This document shows positions 7,970 through 17,300 of a stretch of 64,000 nt of DNA, piece after piece. The stretch covers positions 6,296,501-6,360,500 of the forward strand of contig NZ_CP109434.1 in NCBI RefSeq assembly GCF_036227105.1, given 5' to 3'. The stretch's first letter is position 1; every line of letters starts with the position of its first letter. The notes under the pieces were generated by a model. That model saw only the letters and a program-made list of their open reading frames with translations, was not told the origin of the DNA and did not search any database. The stretch comes from Amycolatopsis sp. NBC_01488. GTDB lineage: Bacteria; Actinomycetota; Actinomycetes; Mycobacteriales; Pseudonocardiaceae. The position numbers were made by a program, and so were the translations under genes.

Positions 7970-9759
7970 CGTTCGGCCGGGACCTCACCCGGGAGCGGGA
8001 CACCATCGCGACGATGACCCGCACGCTGCACCGCCGGGGACCCGACGACGAGGGCGAATGGCTGTCCCCGCACGCGGTGCTCGGCCACCGCAGGCTGGCC
8101 GTGCTCGACATCGAGGGCGGCGCCCAGCCGATGACGGCCACCGGGCCCGCCGGCCGGCCGGTGGTGCTCGTCTACAGCGGCGAGCTGTACAACTTCCGTG
8201 ACCTGCGCGCGGAACTGCGGGTGCGCGGCCACCGGTTCACCACCGCCTCCGACACCGAGGTGGTGCTGCGCGCGTACCTGGAGTGGGGGATCGGGTGCGT
8301 GGACCGGCTCGCCGGCATGTACGCCTTCGGCGTCTGGGACGCCCACCGCGAGGAGCTGCTGCTGGTCCGGGACCGGCTGGGCGTCAAGCCGCTGTACTAC
8401 CACCCGCGCCCGGACGGCGTGGTGTTCGCCTCCGAGCCCAAGGCGATCCTGGCCAACCCGCTGTTCCGGCCGCGGACCCGGCTGGAGGACCTGCCGATCC
8501 TGTTCAACCCCCGGCTCGCCATGCCCGGCGAGACCCCGCTGGCCGATCTCCACCAGGTGCCGCCCGGTCACCTCGTGCGGGTGGGCCGGACCGGGACGCA
8601 CGTGCTGCCGTACTGGCACCTGGTCAGCCACGACCACACCGACGACCTCGACACCACCATCGGCACCGTCCGCGAGCTGCTGGAACAGGTCGTCGCCGAG
8701 CAGCTCGTCGCGGACGTCCCGCGTTGCACGCTGCTGTCCGGCGGCCTGGACTCCACGGCGGTGGCCGCGCTCGCCGCCGCCCGGCTGCCGGAGCGCGTCA
8801 GCACGTACTCGGTGGACTTCGCCGGGGCGGCCGGGGACTTCCGGCCGACCCCGCTGCGGCCCGAGCGCGACAGCCCGTTCGCCGTCGCCGCCGCCGAGCA
8901 CCTCGGCACCGACCACACCGACGTGGTCCTGGACCCGGCGCTGCTGACGCGGTTCGTGCCCGAGGCGCTGGCCGCCCGCGACCTGCCAACGCTCGGGCAG
9001 TTCGACACGTCGATGTACCTGCTGTTCCGGCAGGTGCGGGAGCGGTTCACCGTGGCGTTGTCCGGCGAAGGCGCCGATGAGGTGTTCGGCGGGTACCCGT
9101 GGTTCCTCGACCCGAAGACCGTGGGCGCGGACACGTTCCCGTGGCTGGGCAACGGTCCCCGGCTCACCGGGTGCCTGGCATCGGACGTCCTCGCCCGCGT
9201 CCGCCCCGGCGAGGACGAGGCGGACCGCTACGCCACCATGCTGGCCCGCGTTCCCCGCCTGCACGGCGAAACCGGGACGGCCGCGCGGATGCGCGAGGTG
9301 CTCTACCTGAGCCTGCAGGGGCCGCTGACCTACCTGCTCGACCGCAAGGACCGGATGAGCATGGCGGTCGGGCTGGAGGTGCGCGTCCCGTTCTGCGACC
9401 ACCGGTTGCTGTCGTACGTGTGGAACGTGCCGTGGAAGATGAAGACCTTCGACGGACGCGAGAAGAGCCTGCTGCGCGCGGCCGTCGCCGACCTGCTGCC
9501 CGAACCGGTGCTTCAGCGGCGCAAGAGCGCGTACCCCTCGACCTTCGCGCCGGCCCACGGCGAGGCCGTACGCCGCGAGCTGGACGCCCTGCTCGACGAC
9601 CCGGCTTCGCCACTGAGTCCGTTGCTGGACAAGGAGAAGGTGTACGCCCTGCGCGACCGTGGCGGCCCGCTGATGACCGTGGCCGACACGTTACACCTGC
9701 TGCTGCCATTGCTGGAGGTGGACCGTTGGCTGCGCGCCTACGACGTCGAACTCGGCTGA
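7945..9759 (+). CDS. asnB: Glutamine-hydrolysing asparagine synthetase (AsnB-type amidotransferase)
   Basis: A 604-aa two-domain enzyme. The N-terminal class II glutaminase begins V-CGIVG; after removal of the initiator, Cys becomes the N-terminal nucleophile. This fixes the start at GTG 7945, preceded by GGGAGG. The C-terminal synthetase domain has the ATP PP-loop SGGLDSTAVAAL. The full catalytic set appears intact. It takes NH3 from glutamine and transfers it to an ATP-activated carboxylate. Inside an NRPS cluster and coupled to an acyltransferase, it more likely makes a pathway amide (or a related acid-amine bond) than housekeeping asparagine. The 3' end overlaps the convergent DUF885 gene by 22 bp. 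Confidence 0.9.
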   Translation: MCGIVGWIAFGRDLTRERDTIATMTRTLHRRGPDDEGEWLSPHAVLGHRRLAVLDIEGGAQPMTATGPAGRPVVLVYSGELYNFRDLRAELRVRGHRFTTASDTEVVLRAYLEWGIGCVDRLAGMYAFGVWDAHREELLLVRDRLGVKPLYYHPRPDGVVFASEPKAILANPLFRPRTRLEDLPILFNPRLAMPGETPLADLHQVPPGHLVRVGRTGTHVLPYWHLVSHDHTDDLDTTIGTVRELLEQVVAEQLVADVPRCTLLSGGLDSTAVAALAAARLPERVSTYSVDFAGAAGDFRPTPLRPERDSPFAVAAAEHLGTDHTDVVLDPALLTRFVPEALAARDLPTLGQFDTSMYLLFRQVRERFTVALSGEGADEVFGGYPWFLDPKTVGADTFPWLGNGPRLTGCLASDVLARVRPGEDEADRYATMLARVPRLHGETGTAARMREVLYLSLQGPLTYLLDRKDRMSMAVGLEVRVPFCDHRLLSYVWNVPWKMKTFDGREKSLLRAAVADLLPEPVLQRRKSAYPSTFAPAHGEAVRRELDALLDDPASPLSPLLDKEKVYALRDRGGPLMTVADTLHLLLPLLEVDRWLRAYDVELG

Positions 9760-11333
9760 CCGGCGAGCCGGTCGGCCGCGTCCAGCCGCGACCGGTCACC
9801 CAGCGCCTCCCAGTGCTGGAGCACCAGGGGCACGTTCCCCTCGCGCCACAACCGGTCGTGACAGTCGCGAATGTCCACACCGGACCCGACGGCGGCCGCG
9901 ACGAGGTCGGTGACCTGGGCCTTGCCCACGAGGTAACTCAGTCCCTGACCCGGGTTGGCGGCGAAGGCCACGGCCTCCTCCCACGCCGTCTGCGCGTCCA
10001 TCGGCACCGCGGCGGCCAGCCGGTCGGCGGCGGCCTCGATGGTCAGCTCGCCGAGCGCCAGCGCGATGTCCACCTCGGCACGCAACGCCCGCAGCCGCTG
10101 GAAGTTCGCGAGCACCACGGCGGCGGCCGGGGCGTCGTCGAACAACCCGGCCGTGCGCATCAGTTCCTCGTGGTAGAACGCGATTCCCTCGTTCGGGGTG
10201 GAGTCGACGAAGTGGCGGCGGGCCGGGTCGGGGTGGCGGGCACCGAGGGCGAACTGCTCGGCGTGCACGCCTTCGTGGCAGATGCCCAGCCGCGGGTCGA
10301 GCGCGTCGGCCAGCTGGAAGTACGGCAGATCCTCGGCGGGCTCGGGGATGTAGCGGACGGCCTCGTCCAGGTCGTCGAGCACGCCCAGCCAGGTCAGCGG
10401 CTTCAGGTGGCCGGGCAGCCGTTCGAACCGGTAGTCACCGGGCACCGGGCCCAGCAGGCCACGGTCGACCCGGAAGCGCCGGACGGCGGCGAGGTCCCGG
10501 CGCTGCCGCGCGATCTGCTCCGCCGCCGAAGCGCACAGCGGCGGCCGCTCGCGGAAACGACGGCGCAGCACGGCTTCCGCGGCGACCGCGCGGTTCCACT
10601 CGGCCGCGGCCAGGTCGAGGATCTGGTCCGGCGAGTACGGCACGAGCGCGACGCGGTGCAGCAGGAACCGCAGGGCATCGGGGCCGATCGGGGAAGCGGG
10701 GGCGAACCGGTCGCGGTGGTCCCGCAGCCACCGTTCGAACCCGGCGAGCGCGTCGACGGCGTCCGCCGTGGCCCGCGCGAGGGCGGGGCGCAGGGCTGCG
10801 GGCAGGTCCAGCTCGGCCATCGCCGCGGCCAGATCGTCGCGTACCCGGCCCAGCGCGGGGATCGTCACCTCCGCGTACGGCGCGGACACCTGCCCGGCCA
10901 TGGTGGCGGCGCAGTCCGCGGCCGTCCGCGGGATCCGGCGCAGGTGCCTGAGCACGACCTCACCGTCCACGGGACCGAAGGCCAGCAGCGTCCGGTACAC
11001 CGGTTGCAGGCACTGGTCGAACGCGAACCACGGGTTGCGCTGCCAGCCGCGCAGGTGCTCCAGCTCCCACTCCGCCCGCGCCAGGACCACGCCGAGCACC
11101 CGGCCGTCGACCTGCACCGGAACCGGCGCACCGGCGAGGTCCAGGGCAGCGTGACGGGACTGGAACGTCCGGAGCGCCGCCCGGCGCGCCCGGACCGCGC
11201 CGGCCGACCAGTCGGCCACCCAGCCCGCCGGCCGCGGCACCCGGGGCAGGTCGTCGAACGAGTCGGGCTGCGTACGGCACCGCCACGCGCGGACCTCGGC
11301 GAACAGGTCGGCGAGCACCCCGGCCACGGACAT
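9738..11333 (-). CDS. DUF885 family putative zinc metallopeptidase
   Basis: A 531-aa protein on the opposite strand to the rest of the cluster. It has HEGVHAEQFAL at residue 353 and NEGIAFYHEELMR downstream, matching the HExxH-like zinc site and the EGWALY-like second ligand segment of DUF885 proteins. ATG 11333 is chosen because AAGGGAG lies 9 bp upstream; an upstream in-frame extension to 11480 would run into the condensation gene. No signal peptide is visible, so it is probably cytoplasmic. Possible roles are cleaving a leader or protecting group from the peptide, or resistance. It may instead be an unrelated gene caught in the cluster. Confidence 0.8.
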   Translation of the reverse strand: MSVAGVLADLFAEVRAWRCRTQPDSFDDLPRVPRPAGWVADWSAGAVRARRAALRTFQSRHAALDLAGAPVPVQVDGRVLGVVLARAEWELEHLRGWQRNPWFAFDQCLQPVYRTLLAFGPVDGEVVLRHLRRIPRTAADCAATMAGQVSAPYAEVTIPALGRVRDDLAAAMAELDLPAALRPALARATADAVDALAGFERWLRDHRDRFAPASPIGPDALRFLLHRVALVPYSPDQILDLAAAEWNRAVAAEAVLRRRFRERPPLCASAAEQIARQRRDLAAVRRFRVDRGLLGPVPGDYRFERLPGHLKPLTWLGVLDDLDEAVRYIPEPAEDLPYFQLADALDPRLGICHEGVHAEQFALGARHPDPARRHFVDSTPNEGIAFYHEELMRTAGLFDDAPAAAVVLANFQRLRALRAEVDIALALGELTIEAAADRLAAAVPMDAQTAWEEAVAFAANPGQGLSYLVGKAQVTDLVAAAVGSGVDIRDCHDRLWREGNVPLVLQHWEALGDRSRLDAADRLAGQPSSTS

Positions 11334-11386
11334 GTTCCGGCTCCCTTCGAATCCGAACTCTCTATCACGCAGTGGGGTGATCCGCG

Positions 11387-12862
11387 ATGACCAGCGGCAT
11401 GTCCGGCGACCGCGAGGAACTGCTACGGCGCAGGCTCGCCGGCGCCCGGAACCGCCAGGACGGGCCCACCGCCGGGGCACGGGCCGCCCGCCCGGTGCTG
11501 TCCCACGGCCAGCGCCGCATCTGGTTCATCGACCGGCTCCAGCAGGGCAGCCCCGGCTACACCATCCCGGCCGCGTACCGCCTCCGCGGCGCCCTGCACA
11601 TCGGTGCCCTGCACGGCGCGCTGGCCGCGGTCACGCAGCGGCACGAGGTCCTGCGGACGCGCTTCCCGGTGGTGGACGACGAGCCGTACCAGGACATCGC
11701 CCCGTACTGGCCCGGACTGGCGCTGCACGACCTCAGCGGCACCGGCGACCCCGTGGCACGGGCCGGGGAACTGGTGACCGACGAGGCGTACCGCACCTTC
11801 GACCTGGCCGAGGGACCGCTGCTGCGAGCGGAGCTGCTGCGGCTGGCCACCGACGACCACGTCCTGCTGATCACCGTGCACCACAGCATCTTCGACGGCG
11901 CTTCGCTGAGCGTGCTGCTCGGCGAACTGGCCACCGCCTACACCGCGATCGCGTCCGGCAGGCAGCCCGACCTGGGCGCACCGCCGGTGCAGTACGCGGA
12001 CTTCGCGGCCTGGCAGCACCGGCACCTCACCGACGACCGCCTGGCGGCCGACCTGGCCTACTGGCGCGACCGGCTCGACGGCGTCGCGCCCGTCCTCGGC
12101 CTGCCCACCGACCGGCCCCGGCCGAAGATCGCCTCCGCGCGCGGTGGCGCGGTCGGGTTCACCGTGCCGCCCGAGACCACCGCCGCGCTGCGCACGCTGG
12201 CCCGCACCCACTCCGCCAGCCTGTTCCTGGTCACGTTCGCCGCGTTCCACGCGGTGATCGGCCGTTATGCCGGTACCACGGACGTGCTGCTCGGGGTGCC
12301 GGTCGCCGGCCGGGACCGGCGCGAGCTGGAGAACATGATCGGGTTCTTCGCGCAGACCTTGCCGGTCCGGGTGGACCTGTCCGGCGAGCCGACCTTCGCC
12401 GAGCTGCTCGGCCGGGTGCGGGAGGAGTTCTTCGACGCGACCGCCCACCACCAGCTCCCGTTCGACCGGCTGGTCGAGCAGCTGGCCGACAGCCGGGACC
12501 TCGCGCACAACCCGATCGTGCAGGTGCTGTTCACCATGCTCGGCACGGGAACCGGGGCGGACGTGCCGCGGCTGCCCGGGGTCGCGGCCGAAGAGTTCGG
12601 GTCCGCCGCCACGACCACCCGGTTCGACCTGGAACTGCACCTGGCCGACGCAGGTGACCGGCTCGACGGGCGGGTGGTCTTCGCCGCCGACCTGTTCGAC
12701 GAGACCACGATGTCCTGGTTCGCCGGGCACTTCCTGGCCATGCTGACCGCGGTCGCGGCCGACCCCGGCGCGCGGGTGTCCCGCGTCCCCCTGATCACCC
12801 CCCAGGAGCTGGCGCTCGTCGAGGAGTGGAACGAGCGTTCCGTCGAGAGCGAGTACGCGTGA
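11387..12862 (+). CDS. Free-standing NRPS condensation domain
   Basis: A 491-aa protein consisting only of a condensation domain. It has SHGQRRIWFIDRL near residue 40 and the catalytic HHSIFDG (HHxxxDG) near residue 165, so it looks active. It ends at the usual C-domain boundary (LALVEEWNERS) with no A or T domain. The N-terminus (GDREELLRRRLAGA) resembles an NRPS docking region that receives a partner's C-terminal helix. It probably joins two carrier domains located on other proteins, for example the relic-A carrier or the A-T protein. ATG 11387 has only a weak ribosome site; ATG 11399 is an alternative. It overlaps the MFS gene by 4 bp (GTGA). Confidence 0.9.
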   Translation: MTSGMSGDREELLRRRLAGARNRQDGPTAGARAARPVLSHGQRRIWFIDRLQQGSPGYTIPAAYRLRGALHIGALHGALAAVTQRHEVLRTRFPVVDDEPYQDIAPYWPGLALHDLSGTGDPVARAGELVTDEAYRTFDLAEGPLLRAELLRLATDDHVLLITVHHSIFDGASLSVLLGELATAYTAIASGRQPDLGAPPVQYADFAAWQHRHLTDDRLAADLAYWRDRLDGVAPVLGLPTDRPRPKIASARGGAVGFTVPPETTAALRTLARTHSASLFLVTFAAFHAVIGRYAGTTDVLLGVPVAGRDRRELENMIGFFAQTLPVRVDLSGEPTFAELLGRVREEFFDATAHHQLPFDRLVEQLADSRDLAHNPIVQVLFTMLGTGTGADVPRLPGVAAEEFGSAATTTRFDLELHLADAGDRLDGRVVFAADLFDETTMSWFAGHFLAMLTAVAADPGARVSRVPLITPQELALVEEWNERSVESEYA

Positions 12863-14097
12863 GCGAGCCCGGAACCACCGAACGCACCCCCACCATCGGG
12901 GACCTGTTCCGCGAGCCGCGGGCCCGCACGTACTTCCTCGGTGTCGGCGTGTCCCTGTTCGGGGACAACGTGCTCACCCTCGCCGCCGGCGTCTGGGCCA
13001 AGACCCTCACCGGCAACGACGGCGCGGGCGGTCTCGTGTCGTTCTTCCTGCTGCTGCCGACGCTGTGCTCGCCGGTGTTCGGCGTGCTGGCCGACCGGGT
13101 GCGCAAGCGGTCGCTGATGATCGCGGTCAACGCGGTCATGGTGCTGATCGTGCCGACGCTGCTGTTCGTGCGCACTTCCCGGGACATCTGGCTCATCTAC
13201 CTGGTGATGCTGGCCTCCGGGGTGGCGGTGGTGACACTCGCCGCCGCGCAGAGCGGCCTGTTCGTCATGATGCTGCCCGAACGCCTGCTGGGCACGGCCA
13301 ACAGCACGTACACCTCCATGCAGGAGGGGATGAAGGTCCTCGCCCCGGCGGCCGGAGCGGCCCTGTTCGTCTGGCTCGGCGGTGGCCTGATCGGCCTGCT
13401 CGACGGGCTGACGTTCCTGGTCGCGTGCGCGGTGCTGTGGGCGATCAAGGTGCCCGAACCGGCGCCGCAACCCCGCCGGGCGAAGCTGCGCGCCGAGCTC
13501 ACCGAAGGGTTCCGGCACCTGGCGAAGGTCACCGAGCTGCGCGTGGTGGTCGGCGCCGCCGCCGTGATCATGCTGACCGCCGGGTTCGTCACCACCGCGC
13601 TGTTCGGCGTGGTGAGCACCGGGCTCGGCCGGGCACCGGCGTTCCTCGGGGTGGTGTCCAGCATGCAGGGCATCGGCTCGGTCGTCGGCGGCCTGCTCGC
13701 GCCGCGGCTGATCGCGAAGGTCGGGGAGGCCCGCACGGTCGGGTTCGCGGCCGTGCTCACCGCCGCCGGCACCGCGGTGCTGGCCGTCCCCTCGGTCGCG
13801 GTGGTGCTGCCCGGGAACGCGCTGCGGGGCGTCGGCCTGGCCTGGATGCTGATCGGGGCCATCACGCTGATGCAGCGACGGACCCCCGGCGCGCTGATGG
13901 GAAGGGCCGCGTCCGCGCTGTACATGCTCTTGTTCGGGCCGTCGGTGCTCGCCCTGCTCACCGGCGCGGGGCTGACCAACCTGACAGGCCACCGCACCTT
14001 GGTCGTCGTCGCCGCCGTGTTGGCCGCCGGTGCCGGCGCGGTCGTGCTCATCCGTCGAAGTGGTCCGGTTCGGACGTCCACAGAGGAGGAATCGTGA
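12859..14097 (+). CDS. MFS transporter, probable product exporter
   Basis: A 412-aa major facilitator superfamily protein with about 12 hydrophobic segments. It has VFGVLADRVRKRSLM after the second or third helix, matching the MFS signature loop (G-x-x-x-D-R-x-x-R/K). It resembles the enterobactin-exporter-like branch. GTG 12859 overlaps the stop of the condensation gene and it is followed immediately by mbtH, so it is co-expressed with the synthetase. Export of the finished peptide is the likely job, and self-resistance is a common result. Confidence 0.88.
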   Translation: MSEPGTTERTPTIGDLFREPRARTYFLGVGVSLFGDNVLTLAAGVWAKTLTGNDGAGGLVSFFLLLPTLCSPVFGVLADRVRKRSLMIAVNAVMVLIVPTLLFVRTSRDIWLIYLVMLASGVAVVTLAAAQSGLFVMMLPERLLGTANSTYTSMQEGMKVLAPAAGAALFVWLGGGLIGLLDGLTFLVACAVLWAIKVPEPAPQPRRAKLRAELTEGFRHLAKVTELRVVVGAAAVIMLTAGFVTTALFGVVSTGLGRAPAFLGVVSSMQGIGSVVGGLLAPRLIAKVGEARTVGFAAVLTAAGTAVLAVPSVAVVLPGNALRGVGLAWMLIGAITLMQRRTPGALMGRAASALYMLLFGPSVLALLTGAGLTNLTGHRTLVVVAAVLAAGAGAVVLIRRSGPVRTSTEEES

Positions 14098-14297
14098 ACG
14101 GGGAAATGCAGTACCGGGTCGTGGTGAACCACGAGGACCAGCACTCGATCTGGCCGCAGGACCGGGACAACCCGCCCGGCTGGACCGACGAGGGCTTCCG
14201 CGGGTCGAAGGACGAGTGCCTCGCGCACATCGCCGAGGTGTGGACCGACATCACTCCGCGCAGCGTTCGGGAAGCGCTGGCGCACCGGCAGTCCTGA
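14094..14297 (+). CDS. MbtH-like NRPS activator protein
   Basis: A 67-aa protein with the MbtH signature: NHEDQHSIWP, then GWTDEG, and a C-terminal CLAHIAEVWTDITP. MbtH-like proteins bind adenylation domains and are needed for their folding or activity. GTG 14094 overlaps the MFS stop codon by 4 bp and follows AGAGGAGG. The NRPS start lies 35 bp beyond its stop, so it presumably serves the three A domains of that protein and perhaps the free A proteins as well. Confidence 0.95.
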   Translation: MNGEMQYRVVVNHEDQHSIWPQDRDNPPGWTDEGFRGSKDECLAHIAEVWTDITPRSVREALAHRQS

Positions 14298-14331
14298 GCA
14301 CTTCTGAGCAGTCGTGACTGGAGGAGACCGC

Positions 14332-17300
14332 ATGTCGACGCGACGCCCGGATCTGTCGGACGAGCAGAACGCGCTGCTCGCCCGGCTGCTGCGCGGCTCG
14401 AAGGGTGCCATCGCCCGGCCCGCCGGCCCGGCACTGGAACGGCGGCCGGCCGGCGAAGCGCCGGTGCTGTCGTTCGCGCAGCAGCGGCTGTGGTTCCTCG
14501 ACCGGCTGCAGCCCGGTGCGGTCGCGTACGTCATGCCCGAAGCGACGTACCGGATCACCGGCCCGCTCGACCCGGCCGCACTGGAAACCGCGCTGCGGAT
14601 GGTGTTCGACCGGCACACCGTGCTGCGGTCACGCTTCCCGGAGGCCGACGGCGGCCCCCGCGTCGACCACGTCGAGAGCATCCCCCTGCGCCACGTCGAC
14701 CTCTCGGGCACCCCCGACCCCGTGGCCGCGGCGACGGAGTTCACCCGCACCGAAGGCGGCACGCCGTTCGACCTGGCCACCGGTCCGCTGGTGCGGACGA
14801 CGCTGCTCAAGCTGGCCGACGACGACCACGTCCTGCAGACCACCGTGCACCACAGCGTCTTCGACGGCTGGTCCATGGACGTCTACGGTCGCGACCTCGG
14901 CATCGCCTACCGCGCGGCACGCACCGGAACGGCTCCCGCGTGGCGCGACCTGCCGGTTGGTTACGCGGATTTCGCCGCGTGGCAACGGGAAGCGCTCTCC
15001 GGTGCGGCTACCGAGGCCCTCTCGGCACACTGGCGCGAAGTCCTGGACGGGGCCCCGCAGGTGCTGGAGCTGCTGACCGACCGGCCCCGCCCGCCGGTGC
15101 CGTCGCAGCGCGGCGGCACGGTCGGGTTCACGGTCCCGGCCGCGACCGCCGAGGCGCTGCGGGCGCTGTCGCGGGAGCACGGCGCGTCGTTGTTCATGAC
15201 GACGCTCGCGGCGTACCAGGTGCTGCTGGGCCGCTACGGGCAGACCGGCGACGTCGTGGTCGGCGTCCCCACCGCCGGGCGCACCCGCCCGGAGCTGGAG
15301 GACCTGATCGGGTTCTTCGTGAACTCGCTGCCGCTGCGCGCGGACGTGCGCCGCGAACGGACGTTCACGCAGCTACTGGCCTCGACCCGCGAAGCCGTGC
15401 TGGACGCCTTCGCCCACCAAGACCTGCCGTTCGAGAAGCTGGTGGAAGACCTGGCCCCGGAACGGGACCTCAGCCGCAACCCGATCGTGCAGACCTGGTT
15501 CGACCTGTTCACGCCCCGCACCACCCTGCACGTCGACGGCGCGCGCGCCGAACGGTTCGTCCCGCCCTGGACCACCACCCGGTTCGACCTGGAACTGCAC
15601 CTGCTCGACCAGCCCGACGGCACGCTCACCGGGCAGCTGGTCTACGCGGTCGACCTGTTCGAGCGGACCACGGCGGAACGGTTCGCCCGGCACTACCGCA
15701 CCCTGCTCGAAGCGGTGGCCACCGATCCCGGGCGGGCACTGCGGGACGTCACCTTCTCCGACACCGGCGAACGCGAGCGGCTGCTGCGCGGCTGGAACGA
15801 CACCGCGACCGGCGACGACCTGGACGGCACGGTCACCGACGCGTTCGAACGCCAGGCCGCCGCGATGCCGGACGCGCTCGCCCTGGTGAGTGGTGACGAG
15901 CGAGTGACCTTCGGCGAGCTGAACGCCCGCGCCAACCGGATCGCCTGGGCCCTGCGCGAACACGGCGTCGGCGCGGACGACGTGGTCGGGCTGTTCCTGC
16001 CGCGCGGCACGGACCTGATCGTCGGGTTGCTGGGCGTGCTCAAGGCGGGCGGCGCCTACCTGCCGCTGGACTGGGAACTGCCCGACGACCGCCTGCACTA
16101 CATGCTCGGCAACGCGGGCACCACTTTGGCGGTCACCGACGACGACCTGGCCGCCCGCCTCCCCGACGGCGTGCGGCCGGTGCTGCCCGGCGCTTTCCCC
16201 GGCACGAACCCGCCGCGCACCACCACCGCCGACAACCTGATCTACGTCATCTACACCTCCGGGTCGACCGGGCGCCCCAAGGGCGTGGCCATGACGCACC
16301 GGCCGCTGCGGAACCTGATCGGCTGGCAGCTCGGCCGGTGCGGGGTCGCCGGGCCCACCCTCCAGTTCTCCGCGATCAACTTCGACATCTCGTTCCAGGA
16401 GCTGTTCACCAGCTGGCTGGGCGGCGAGCCGGTCACGCTGGTCACCGAGCAGCAGCGCCGCGACGGCGCTCAGCTGCTCGACGTCATGGTGGCCACGGGT
16501 GTCCGCCGGCTGTTCTGCCCGCCGATGGTGCTGGAGCAGATCGCCCAGGCGGCCGCCGACCGCGAGGTGCTGCCGCCGCTGGCGGAGATCCAGACCGCGG
16601 GGGAGCAGCTCCACCTCGGCGACGAGATCCTGGACCTGCTCGACCGGCTGCCGGGCGTCCGCGTCGACAACCAGTACGGGCCCACCGAGGCGCACGTGAT
16701 CACCGCGCACCTGCTGACCGGCGACCCGTACGCGTGGCCCGCCGCCCCGCCGGTCGGCGGGCCGATCGCCAACACCCGGGTGTACGTGCTCGACGAGGAC
16801 CTGCGGCCGGTCCCGGTCGGCATCCCCGGCGAGGTGTACGTCGGCGGTGTCTGCCTGGCACGCGGCTACCTCAACCGCAGCGACCTGACGGCCGACCGGT
16901 TCGTGCCGGACCCGTTCGGCACCGAGCCGGGCGGACGCCTCTACCGGACCGGGGACGTGGCCAGCTGGGGCGACGACGGCGCGCTGCGGTTCCACGGCCG
17001 CGCCGACGACCAGGTCAAGATCCGCGGCTACCGGATCGAACCGGGCGAGATCGAGGCCGTGCTGGCCGGCCACCCCGGTGTCCGCGAGGCCGCGGTGGTG
17101 CCGGTCGAGCTCGTCGCGGGGGACCTGCGGCTGGCCGCTTACGTGGTCGCCGCCGGGGAACCGCCTGCCGACCACGCGCTGCGGGCCTATCTGGAGCAGC
17201 AGCTGCCGGACTACATGGTGCCCGGCTACCTGATGTTCCTGCCGGCGTTGCCGTTGACCGGCCCCGGCAAGCTGGACCGCAAGGCGCTGCCCCGGCCGGA

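Noticed and set aside
11334..11480. N-terminal extension of the DUF885 protein
   Set aside because: It would overlap the divergent C-domain gene, and a good ribosome site precedes ATG 11333.
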